From the NCBI GenBank assembly GCA_030835185.1, contig JAUQWL010000194.1, forward strand, positions 1 through 5,730: DNA of 5,730 bases, in the 5' to 3' direction. Positions 1 through 5,643 of the stretch are shown in pieces. The DNA is from Solirubrobacterales bacterium. Lineage in GTDB: Bacteria > Actinomycetota > Thermoleophilia > Solirubrobacterales > 70-9. Each line of letters begins with the position of its first letter. Position 1 is the stretch's first letter. Under the pieces are notes generated by a model. That model was not told where the DNA came from. It was given only the letters and a program-made list of their open reading frames with translations, and searched no databases. The position numbers and the translations under genes were made by a program.

Positions 1-131
1 GTTCGCTTTTCGCAAGGACGAGGGCTTTGGCCGGCGGGCCGATCGGGGTACTCGAGGCCGTATTCGCCGAGGGTCGCGAACTCGATGATCAGGTCGAGAA
101 CGTCTGCGGTCTTTGCGGGAAGTTTCTTCAT
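1..131 (-). CDS. 5' end of an unrecognised, probably LexA-regulated gene (cut by window edge)
   Basis: An ATG at 131-129 opens a minus-strand frame that stays open to the left edge (43 codons visible). The product starts MKKLPAKTADVLDLIIEFAT and continues with a Gly/Tyr/Pro-rich stretch. Most of its codons end in G or C, as in the neighbouring genes, which supports real coding; the last nine visible codons do not (for example CAA, CCT, CGT, CGA), so a frame change or an early end is possible. There is no Shine-Dalgarno sequence. A LexA operator lies 5 nt upstream of the ATG and a TATGTT -10-like hexamer ends 7 nt before it, so a leaderless message is plausible. I do not recognise the family. 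The helix-like start faintly recalls a LexA N-terminus, but the expected helix-turn-helix is not evident. Role inferred only from position: an SOS gene next to dnaE2. Confidence 0.55.
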   Translation of the reverse strand, partial: MKKLPAKTADVLDLIIEFATLGEYGLEYPDRPAGQSPRPCEKR

Positions 132-136
132 ATGCA

Positions 137-150
137 CGAACATAGGTTCG
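137..150 (-). promoter_or_regulatory. LexA operator (SOS box) abutting the 131-1 gene
   Basis: CGAAC-ATAG-GTTCG is a perfect 5-bp inverted repeat with a 4-nt spacer, the form of the Gram-positive LexA/DinR operator. On the minus strand it overlaps TATGTT (144-139), which fits the actinobacterial -10 pattern TANNNT and lies 7 nt before the ATG at 131. LexA bound here would cover the -10 element and the start point. I found no convincing -35 element at the usual distance. Confidence 0.8.
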
Positions 151-163
151 TACTGTACGTACG
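149..163. repeat. CGTAC-N5-GTACG inverted repeat with three GTAC tetramers
   Basis: The 15-bp stretch CGTACTGTACGTACG holds GTAC at 150-153, 155-158 and 159-162, and its outer arms CGTAC and GTACG are exact inverted repeats. It shares two bases with the proximal LexA box and sits between the two boxes, in the -10/-35 spacer region of the 131-1 gene. It may be a second operator or chance; no factor can be named. Confidence 0.35.
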
Positions 164-173
164 CCATCGGACA

Positions 174-187
174 CGAACGTGCGTTTG
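174..187. promoter_or_regulatory. Second, near-consensus LexA operator
   Basis: CGAAC-GTGC-GTTTG differs from the perfect palindrome at one position (GTTTG for GTTCG), and its spacer fits the RNRY preference known from DinR boxes. Its centre is 37 bp from that of the 137-150 box, about 3.5 helical turns. It lies upstream of the 131-1 gene and downstream of the dnaE2 stop, so the 131-1 gene is the likely target. Two operators would allow tighter or graded repression. Confidence 0.5.
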
Positions 188-280
188 CAAGACTCCGTGC
201 AGAGGCCACCTGAAAGGCAGTCATAGAGCCAGATGCAGTCGAAACAGAGTGGCCGCCTGCTGACCCGGCGGTCCGCTCGC

Positions 281-3200
281 TCATCTTCCGCGGCGTCCGA
301 ACGAGTGTTTTGGCGGTGCGACGGTCTTGACCGTCGGATCGTCCGGCTGCAGCTCCGCCAGAGAACTCGCAACCAGGTTGACCACGCCCTGATCTGTTTC
401 GGTCCTTCCCCTTGCCCGGATCATCGTTGCGGTTCTGATCACCAAGCGGTGCCGGGCAGCCACAGACGGTGGCACGACCAGGTTGAGCGTGCCCGTTTCA
501 TCTTCGATCAGGACGAAGTAGACGCCTCTGGCGGTCTCGGGCCGCTGTCTGGCGACCATCAGGCCGGCGACCTCCGCTGTGGACCGGTCCGGCAGGTTGC
601 TTGCCTCGACGGCACTCAGTACCCGCTTCGGCAGATCCCTTCGGGCGAGGGCCATCGGATGGCCCTCCAGGGTCATTCCGATGCTGCCATATTCGGCGGC
701 GACCCGGGCCCAGGCCTCCGGTTCCTCGAGTTCCGGGGTTTCGCCCTGTTCGAAGGCCAGCGAGAGTTGCCTTGTGCCGGCTGAAGCCGGGTGATGCGGC
801 ATCAGGCCGACGCTCCAGAGGCCAGAGGCCCGATCTCCGCGAGGCAGGGAACGCAGGGCGCCGGCCCATGCGAGCTGCTCGAGCTCCTGCCTGCGCAGCG
901 GCATCCGGGAAGCGAGGTCACCGAGGTCACGGAACCGCCCGCCGCGGTCGCGCTCGGCAACCAGCCGCTCCATCTCCGCCGCTTCGGCACCTTTGACGTA
1001 GCCGAGACCGATCCTCACTGCCGGTTTCGGTTCGTCATCGGAGTCGCGGTTTCGGTTCGCTTCTCCGTATCGGTTCGGGTTCCGGTTATCCCCTGTCCGG
1101 TTGTCCGCTCCGGTCTCGCCGTCTGTCCACTCGGCGGTGCATTCCACCCGGCTGGAGTTGATGTCGGGCGGCAGGATGCCGATTCCCGTCCGTTTCGCCT
1201 CCTGGACCAGTGAATCCGGCGGGTAGAAGCCCATCGGCTGCTCGTTCAGCAGCGAGGCGAGGTACTCCGGTCCATAGTGGACCTTGAGCCAGGCCGACTG
1301 GTAGGCGAGCAGGCCGAAGGCGGCTGAATGGGCCTTTGGAAAGCCGAATCCGGAGAAGCCGATGATCTGCTCGAAGATGCTCTGGGCGGTCTTCTCCGGC
1401 ACACCGTTGCCGACCGCGCCTTCGATGAAGCGCCGGTGATGGGATTCGAGCGCCTGGCGGGAGCGCTTGCGGCTCATCGCCCGGCGCAGGCTCTCGGCCT
1501 CGGAAGAGCTGAAGCCGGCGACGTTCATCGCCACCTCGATCACCTGCTCCTGGAAGATGATCACCCCGAGGGTCTCTTCGAGAACGGGCTCGAGCAAGGG
1601 ATGCTGGTAGGGGACTTCGTATGAAGGGTCCTCTCGAAGCCGGCGGCGGCGTTCGATGTAGGGGTGGACTGCGCCTCCCTGGATCGGACCGGGCCGGATC
1701 AGGGCGACCTCGATGGTCAGGTCGTCGAGGTCACGAGGTCTCATCCTCGGCAGCATCTGCATCTGGGCCCGGCTTTCGATCTGGAAGACGCCGGTCGTCT
1801 CGGCCCGGCGGATCGCCTCGAAGGTCGGCTCGTCCTGGAGGTCGATCCGGCTGAGGTCGATCGTCTCTCCCCGGACCCGGCCGATCTCGTCAATACAGCG
1901 CTCGACCGCCGAAAGCATGCCCAGCCCGAGCAGGTCGACCTTGAGGAATCCCGCATCCTGGCAGGAATCCTTGTCCCACTGGACGATCTGACGGCCTTCC
2001 ATGGCGGCCGGGACCACCGGGCAGATCTCGACCAGTGGGCCGGTCGAGATCACCATGCCGCCCGAATGCTGGGAGGGGTTGCGCGGGTTGCCGCGGGCCT
2101 CGCCGCAGAGCCAGATCAGGTTCTTCCAGCCGGCCGACTGGGTCCTTTCGTGTCCGACCGCTGCCGCCAGATCCCGCTGGAGGTCGTCGCTGCCGTGGAA
2201 GTCGACCGAACGGGCAGCCCTTTCGATCTCGGTCTGCGGGACGCCGAGGGCCTTGCCGAAGTCCCGGATCGCGCCACGGGTCCGATAGGTCGGGAAGGCG
2301 GCGACCAGGGCCGAGCGCTCGAAGCCGTAACGCTGGTGGATCCGGGGAATCAGCTTCGCCCGTATGTCGCGGGGGAAGTCGAGGTCGATGTCGGGCACGG
2401 CGGTGACCTCTTCGTTGAGAAAGCGGCCGGGGAAGAGTTCGGCTTTGACCGGGTCCACATGGGAGAGGCCGGTCAGGTAACAGACGATCGAGCTGACGCT
2501 GGAGCCCCTGCCTCGACCGGGTGGCAGGACCGAGCGGGCGGAGTCCGGGCCGCGAACCTCGGCCGCCACCTCGCGGGCCAGCTCGAGCAGGTCGTGATGG
2601 AGCAGGAAGAAGCCGGAAAGCCCGAGGCCGCGGATGATCCTCAGCTCCTCCCCCAGACGGCGGTCTGCTTCGGCCGCCTGCGGCGTGCCTTTGTACCGGC
2701 CGTCGAGCCTGGAGAGGCAGAGCTCGCTCAGGGCGTGATCGGCAGCGGGGTCATCAGCCTGTGGATACCGGTACCCGAGTTCCTTCTCGAGGTCGAAATC
2801 AAGCCTGGATGCGATCTCCCCGCTTTCAGCGACAGCTTCCGGGTGATCGGGGAAGCGGGCTGCCATCTGCTCGGGAGAAGCCAGGGCGGATGAGGAATTC
2901 CCCCTTCTGTCCGGTTCGCAAGCCTCGATGCCCGTCCCCATCCTGACTGCGACCAGAACGTCCTGGAGCCGGGCCCGGGCCGGTTCGTGGCTGTGAACGT
3001 TGCCGGTCGCGACCGTGCTCAGCCCGAGCCTGCCGGCCAGGGAAGCCAGCCAGCGGTTACGGGCGCGGTCGTGACGCCAGTAGGGCCGCTGCAGCTCGAT
3101 CCGGAAACTCTCCCGTCCGAACCAGCCGGTCAAATCGCGGGCCAGCCTTTGCGCATTCACGAGGTCACCGTCCCGCCAGGCCGAGACCAGCGGACCGCGA

Positions 3201-3607
3201 CCGGCACAGCCGCTGAGGCAGACCAGCCCGTCGCTCCTGCCGGCCAGGGCCTCGATCGGCACCGAAGCCCGGCCGGCCCGTCGCTCCCTGCCGTCCCGGG
3301 TGTGGGAGTGGGCCTCCGTCAACAGCCTGCAGAGGTTGGCGTAACCGGTCTGGTTCTCGACCAGCAGGGTGAGGTGGAAGAACCGTCCGTTGAGAGAGAC
3401 GGTCAGCTCGGCGCCGGTGATCGGCTTGATGCCGGCGCCCTTGCAGGCGACCGCGAACTCCATCGAACCCCAGACGCCGTCGTGATCGGTCAGGGCCAGG
3501 GCCGGGTAACCCAGGTCGGCCGCCCTGGCTGCGAGGTCGAGCGGGGAGGAGGCTCCGTCGAGGAAGGAGAACGAGGAGTGACAGTGGAGCTCGACGTAGG
3601 GAGCCAT
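281..3607 (-). CDS. dnaE2: Error-prone DNA polymerase III alpha subunit DnaE2 (ImuC)
   Basis: This is the catalytic subunit of the damage-inducible mutasome, a C-family polymerase of 1108 aa, close to the usual DnaE2 length. An N-terminal PHP domain (about 3-215) has HxH (H8, H10), D17, H42, E67 and C134, and ends in GNVH (N203, H205) instead of DVH. The polymerase core has PDIDLDF (D406, D408) and the third aspartate D558 in KVDLLGLG. Family motifs include QHSGGMVIS (513-521), RRAMSRKR (708-715) and FGFPKAHSAAFG (754-765). A helix-hairpin-helix region (about 865-925) and an OB fold (about 1013-1085) follow. Between them is QLSLAF (947-952), a match to the sliding-clamp motif QLxLxF. Residues 828-862 form a low-complexity insertion. 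The start MAPYVELHCHSSFSF fits the family. The gene begins 9 nt after the DUF6504-like stop, behind a hairpin; a weak AAGG lies 6 nt before the ATG. Expression is expected from the SOS promoter before imuB. Confidence 0.97.
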   Translation of the reverse strand: MAPYVELHCHSSFSFLDGASSPLDLAARAADLGYPALALTDHDGVWGSMEFAVACKGAGIKPITGAELTVSLNGRFFHLTLLVENQTGYANLCRLLTEAHSHTRDGRERRAGRASVPIEALAGRSDGLVCLSGCAGRGPLVSAWRDGDLVNAQRLARDLTGWFGRESFRIELQRPYWRHDRARNRWLASLAGRLGLSTVATGNVHSHEPARARLQDVLVAVRMGTGIEACEPDRRGNSSSALASPEQMAARFPDHPEAVAESGEIASRLDFDLEKELGYRYPQADDPAADHALSELCLSRLDGRYKGTPQAAEADRRLGEELRIIRGLGLSGFFLLHHDLLELAREVAAEVRGPDSARSVLPPGRGRGSSVSSIVCYLTGLSHVDPVKAELFPGRFLNEEVTAVPDIDLDFPRDIRAKLIPRIHQRYGFERSALVAAFPTYRTRGAIRDFGKALGVPQTEIERAARSVDFHGSDDLQRDLAAAVGHERTQSAGWKNLIWLCGEARGNPRNPSQHSGGMVISTGPLVEICPVVPAAMEGRQIVQWDKDSCQDAGFLKVDLLGLGMLSAVERCIDEIGRVRGETIDLSRIDLQDEPTFEAIRRAETTGVFQIESRAQMQMLPRMRPRDLDDLTIEVALIRPGPIQGGAVHPYIERRRRLREDPSYEVPYQHPLLEPVLEETLGVIIFQEQVIEVAMNVAGFSSSEAESLRRAMSRKRSRQALESHHRRFIEGAVGNGVPEKTAQSIFEQIIGFSGFGFPKAHSAAFGLLAYQSAWLKVHYGPEYLASLLNEQPMGFYPPDSLVQEAKRTGIGILPPDINSSRVECTAEWTDGETGADNRTGDNRNPNRYGEANRNRDSDDEPKPAVRIGLGYVKGAEAAEMERLVAERDRGGRFRDLGDLASRMPLRRQELEQLAWAGALRSLPRGDRASGLWSVGLMPHHPASAGTRQLSLAFEQGETPELEEPEAWARVAAEYGSIGMTLEGHPMALARRDLPKRVLSAVEASNLPDRSTAEVAGLMVARQRPETARGVYFVLIEDETGTLNLVVPPSVAARHRLVIRTATMIRARGRTETDQGVVNLVASSLAELQPDDPTVKTVAPPKHSFGRRGR
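1022..1126 (-). repeat. Slippage-prone repeat insertion within dnaE2
   Basis: The DNA is dense in CGGTTTCGGTTCG-like motifs; an exact 13-bp copy occurs at 1022-1034 and again at 1047-1059, with looser GGTTCGGGTTCCGGTT and CCGGTT copies up to about 1126. The 25-bp period is not a multiple of three, so the repetition is in the DNA and not in the peptide. It encodes DnaE2 residues 828-862, rich in Asn, Arg, Asp and Gly, between the conserved ILPPDINSS motif and the RIGLGYVKG start of the helix-hairpin-helix region. It looks like a disordered linker expanded by slippage. Confidence 0.65.
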
Positions 3608-3608
3608 C

Positions 3609-3626
3609 GCGGGCCTTCAGGCCCGC
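3609..3626 (-). promoter_or_regulatory. Hairpin at the start of dnaE2, likely translational-coupling switch
   Basis: In the transcript this reads GCGGGCC-UGAA-GGCCCGC: a perfect 7-bp G+C stem with a four-base loop. The loop carries the UGA stop of the upstream gene (3619-3617), and the 3' foot of the stem ends one base before the dnaE2 AUG (3607). The only Shine-Dalgarno-like bases for dnaE2 (AAGG) lie in the loop and stem. When folded, the site would hide the start; a ribosome finishing the upstream gene would melt the stem. There is no U-tract, so a terminator is unlikely. Confidence 0.6.
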
Positions 3627-3886
3627 TGGGCGAACCACTGACCGGAGGGAAAAGCCTGAAAGACGGTCAGGTCGCGTCCGTCGATCAGGACCAGTTCGAA
3701 GTACCAGCGCCGGATCGGGGCGGCAGTCCACCAGCCGTCCTCGACGATCCACTCCTCCCGGACCGCGACCACGTCGATGTCGTTTACCTGGGTCGGCGTC
3801 CGCCGGGAATCGCTGGACACCTCGACCGGCCTCGGCTCGTAGAGCCGGGAGGGCCGGCCGGAGGGGTGAAGGCCACCGCCGATCAC
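3617..3886 (-). CDS. DUF6504-like small protein between imuB and dnaE2
   Basis: The product is a small soluble protein of 89 aa. It has RLYEPRPVEV (14-23), EEWIVEDGWW (44-53), RRWYFELVLIDGRDLTVF (59-76) and a C-terminal W84. This pattern of a WW pair followed by a basic-aromatic strand and a final Trp resembles DUF6504 proteins, which I recall from actinobacterial imuB-dnaE2 clusters; no biochemical function is known to me. The start is GTG at 3886, the only start codon in this frame after the preceding in-frame stop, with a GAGG (3895-3892) 5 nt before it. It ends 9 nt before dnaE2, with its stop in the loop of the junction hairpin, so its translation may gate dnaE2 translation. An accessory role in the mutasome is inferred from position. 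Confidence 0.82.
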   Translation of the reverse strand: MIGGGLHPSGRPSRLYEPRPVEVSSDSRRTPTQVNDIDVVAVREEWIVEDGWWTAAPIRRWYFELVLIDGRDLTVFQAFPSGQWFAQRA

Positions 3887-3981
3887 GGGTCCCTCGATTC
3901 TCCGGTTCCGGGCACGACTGTGACCGGTGGACTGAGATCATTGCCGGCCATCGGGCGCTTACTGAAGTGAGTCGGATTCAT
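3883..3981 (-). CDS. Candidate 32-aa small ORF bridging imuB and the DUF6504-like gene
   Basis: Its ATG (3981-3979) overlaps the imuB stop as ATGA, and its TGA (3885-3883) overlaps the GTG of the next gene as GTGA, so it exactly fills what otherwise looks like a 91-nt gap. The peptide begins MNPTHFSKRPMAGNDLS and continues with a Pro/Val/Gly-rich tail ending in ESRDP. There is no hydrophobic segment or recognisable domain. About two thirds of its codons end in G or C, lower than neighbouring genes, and there is no clear ribosome binding site, so translation would depend on re-initiation after imuB. It may be a real small protein, a leader that carries ribosomes to the next start, or chance. 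Confidence 0.4.
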   Translation of the reverse strand: MNPTHFSKRPMAGNDLSPPVTVVPGTGESRDP

Positions 3982-5186
3982 CGGGACAGATAAGGGGTCA
4001 GGAGCATCCGGCGCTCGGGCAGGTGGGAGTCGATCTCGGCGTCCAGCACGCGCATCAGGCCGCTCTCGCCGACCACCGCCCGGACCTGCCGGGCGGCTTC
4101 ATCCAGCCGGAGCAGACGGGTTTCTTCCGGCCGGCGGGAGAGTTCGGTCTGCTTCGGTACGGCGGCAGTCATGCCGGTTATGCGAACCCCGAGGTGCTCG
4201 GCCGGGCGGGGCAGCTGCTGAAGGCCGGGCAGCAGGATCATCCGCAGCAGGTCGGCCCGCCCGGTCGGCTCTCGAGGTGCCGTCTCCTTCGTCCAGCTGC
4301 CACCGCCGATCAGTCGTGCCTCCATCTCCACGGTGCGGGCGCTCATGCCGAAGCCGGCCAGCCGGGCGGCGATACGGTCGCAGAGCATGGTCAGTGCGCT
4401 CTGGAGATGGATTCCGGAGCCTGCCTCCGGCAGCTCGAGCGACTCGGTCAGTTCTTCCCGACGGCTCCGGGGGTGGATCCCCGCCTCCATCCCCAGGGCG
4501 GTTTCGAGCGCTTCGATGCCGAGGTCACCGAAGCGGTCGGCGATCGCGTCCCGGGATATATCCCTCAGCTCGCCAAGGCGGGCGATACCGAGTCGGACCA
4601 GCGAGTCGGTCATCCGCCGGCAGGCGATCTCCGAGCCATCCAGTCGCCCGTTCAGGATCGTCACCGGCAGGGCATCGAGGCTCTCCTGGAGTTTCCCGGG
4701 CGGGATGACCGCCACTTCGCCGTCCGTTCTCCGTCCGGATCGATGGGCTGCGGCGAAGGCAGCCAGCCGGGTCGGTGCAGCCCCGATCCTGACCGCCGTT
4801 CCAAGTCGCTTCGCGACCGCGCGGATTACGCCGTCGAGACCGCCGTAAAGTCTCTCGACACCGTCGGCGAGGAAGAAGGCCTCGCCGTGCCTTTCGGACT
4901 CGACCTCCGCTCCGATCGACTCGATTCTGGCCAGGAACTCCTCCCAGACGGTTTCGGCGCGGCTGGGGTCCGGGGTGACCAGGGAAAGTTCCGGACAGAT
5001 GTCGATCGCCTCACCCAGACCCATACCGGAGCGAACTCCCAGTCTGTGAGCAACCGGAGAAACCTGCCCGACCGTCCGGGTGGAGTCATGTTGGGGAGCG
5101 AGCGCAATCGGCTCCTGGAGCCGGTTTGAGACGCCACCCAGAGCTGCACGCAGGGCCAGGAGGGGCAGGATGACACAAATGACCAT
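3978..5186 (-). CDS. imuB: ImuB-like inactive Y-family DNA polymerase (mutasome adaptor)
   Basis: ImuB is a Y-family homologue that in studied systems links DnaE2 to the sliding clamp and does not polymerise. I choose the ATG at 5186 (402 aa): MVICVILPLLALRAA begins directly with the first palm strand. An in-frame ATG at 5198 lies inside the LexA operator and the likely -10 region, so it is improbable. The acidic residues of the first Y-family motif are replaced by hydrophobics (VILPLLA), and the SIDEA motif reads RHGEAF, so only its glutamate remains. The thumb and little-finger regions are present (to about residue 340). The protein is shorter than mycobacterial ImuB (about 525 aa). The region expected to carry the QLxLW clamp motif reads KQTELSRR (residues 345-352), without the aromatic. 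The stop overlaps the next ATG. The gene has its own SOS promoter. Confidence 0.92.
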   Translation of the reverse strand: MVICVILPLLALRAALGGVSNRLQEPIALAPQHDSTRTVGQVSPVAHRLGVRSGMGLGEAIDICPELSLVTPDPSRAETVWEEFLARIESIGAEVESERHGEAFFLADGVERLYGGLDGVIRAVAKRLGTAVRIGAAPTRLAAFAAAHRSGRRTDGEVAVIPPGKLQESLDALPVTILNGRLDGSEIACRRMTDSLVRLGIARLGELRDISRDAIADRFGDLGIEALETALGMEAGIHPRSRREELTESLELPEAGSGIHLQSALTMLCDRIAARLAGFGMSARTVEMEARLIGGGSWTKETAPREPTGRADLLRMILLPGLQQLPRPAEHLGVRITGMTAAVPKQTELSRRPEETRLLRLDEAARQVRAVVGESGLMRVLDAEIDSHLPERRMLLTPYLSR

Positions 5187-5189
5187 ATA

Positions 5190-5203
5190 CGAACACATGT
5201 TCG
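5190..5203 (-). promoter_or_regulatory. LexA operator (SOS box) of imuB
   Basis: CGAAC-ACAT-GTTCG is a perfect palindromic operator, and its spacer fits RNRY exactly. It ends 3 nt before the imuB ATG at 5186 and overlaps the probable -10 region, so LexA would block initiation directly. It is expected to control imuB, the DUF6504-like gene and dnaE2, since no other operator lies between them. Confidence 0.9.
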
Positions 5204-5226
5204 CATACCGGCGGGGGATCGGTCAA
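5197..5226 (-). promoter_or_regulatory. Putative imuB promoter
   Basis: A good -35 element, TTGACC, lies at 5226-5221. An 18-nt spacer leads to GAACAT (5202-5197), a weak -10 with A2, A5 and T6 of TATAAT, embedded in the LexA box. Initiation about 7 nt further would fall near 5190-5188, giving a 2-4 nt leader before the ATG at 5186. CCGGC (5208-5212) and GCCGG (5227-5231) form an inverted repeat flanking the -35. The weak -10 makes this tentative. Confidence 0.5.
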
Positions 5227-5293
5227 GCCGGCCCGCTCCATCGTCCGTCTGAGCAGGCCTGAAGAGTGACCGAGCGAAGACCCGGGAAGAGGT

Positions 5294-5563
5294 TCAGCCG
5301 GTGCTTCGCCCGGCGTGGGTCTCAGTGCCCGGGATTTCGGAGTCAGGATCCGGGGCCTCGGAGTCGGTATCCAGGGACTCTGAAAGCTGTGCCTGATCGC
5401 CCGCATCATCCTCTGTCTTCTTCGGGTTGCTCAACCCGTCCTTGAACTCGGTGATACCGCTGCCGAGCGATCTCCCGAGTTCCGGAAGTCGTTTTGGCCC
5501 GAAGACGACCAGAGCGATGATCACTACGATCGCAATCTCGAGGGGTCCAATGTTCGGAATCAT
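5294..5563 (-). CDS. tatA: Twin-arginine translocase subunit TatA/TatE family
   Basis: TatA oligomers form or weaken the membrane passage through which the Tat system exports folded proteins, working with TatC. The 89-aa product has the full signature: a short N-terminus with IGPLE (residues 5-9), a membrane helix (about 6-21), the FGPKRLPELGRSLG hinge and start of the amphipathic helix (21-34, helix to about 43), then a disordered tail rich in Asp and Glu (about 51-82). A glutamate before the membrane helix also occurs in TatB proteins, but the short length and FGPKRLPELG motif favour TatA/E. No tatC is in the window. The gene lies 107 nt upstream of imuB on the same strand; nothing in its sequence ties it to DNA repair. 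The start has no Shine-Dalgarno sequence, consistent with the leaderless promoter immediately before it. Confidence 0.95.
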   Translation of the reverse strand: MIPNIGPLEIAIVVIIALVVFGPKRLPELGRSLGSGITEFKDGLSNPKKTEDDAGDQAQLSESLDTDSEAPDPDSEIPGTETHAGRSTG

Positions 5564-5569
5564 CAGACG

Positions 5570-5598
5570 AGGCTAGCGCGTTGCTGCCGCGTAGACAA
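5570..5598 (-). promoter_or_regulatory. Putative leaderless promoter of tatA
   Basis: TTGTCT (5598-5593), a 17-nt spacer, TAGCCT (5575-5570) and 6 nt to the ATG at 5563 form a housekeeping-type promoter with optimal spacing. The -10 fits TANNNT and would start the message at the A of the ATG, which explains the lack of a ribosome binding site. No LexA box is present, so constitutive expression is expected. Confidence 0.6.
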
Positions 5599-5643
5599 GC
5601 GTCCCCGTGAAAGGACGCCCGGAACGCGATCGTCGATCGTCCG

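Noticed and set aside
253..271. CCGCC-N9-GGCGG hairpin downstream of the dnaE2 stop as a terminator
   Set aside because: The stem is only 5 bp, the loop is long and no U-tract follows on the minus strand; too weak to call.
298..311. CGAAC-GAGT-GTTTT, a LexA-box-like site at the 3' end of dnaE2
   Set aside because: One half matches but the other has two mismatches, and it lies inside conserved-strand coding sequence 167 nt from the next start; likely chance.
1664..2893. Long plus-strand open frame of 409 codons antisense to dnaE2
   Set aside because: It is a mirror of the strongly biased codon use in dnaE2; the product has no domain features, and the minus strand carries all polymerase motifs.
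3165..3941. Minus-strand frame of 258 codons overlapping the DUF6504-like gene and the dnaE2 start
   Set aside because: It is Arg/Pro-rich and out of frame with two well-supported genes; typical off-frame translation.
4023..5129. Long plus-strand open frame antisense to imuB
   Set aside because: It is a shadow produced by high-GC codon bias; the minus frame has clear Y-family features.
5187..5198. Upstream in-frame ATG at 5198 as the imuB start (four extra residues, MCSY)
   Set aside because: It lies inside the LexA operator and the likely -10 element, upstream of the predicted transcription start; the palm strand begins naturally at the ATG at 5186.
5297..5314. GCCGG-N8-CCGGC hairpin at the end of tatA as a terminator
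   Set aside because: It lies upstream of the tatA stop, is short, and is not followed by a U-tract.
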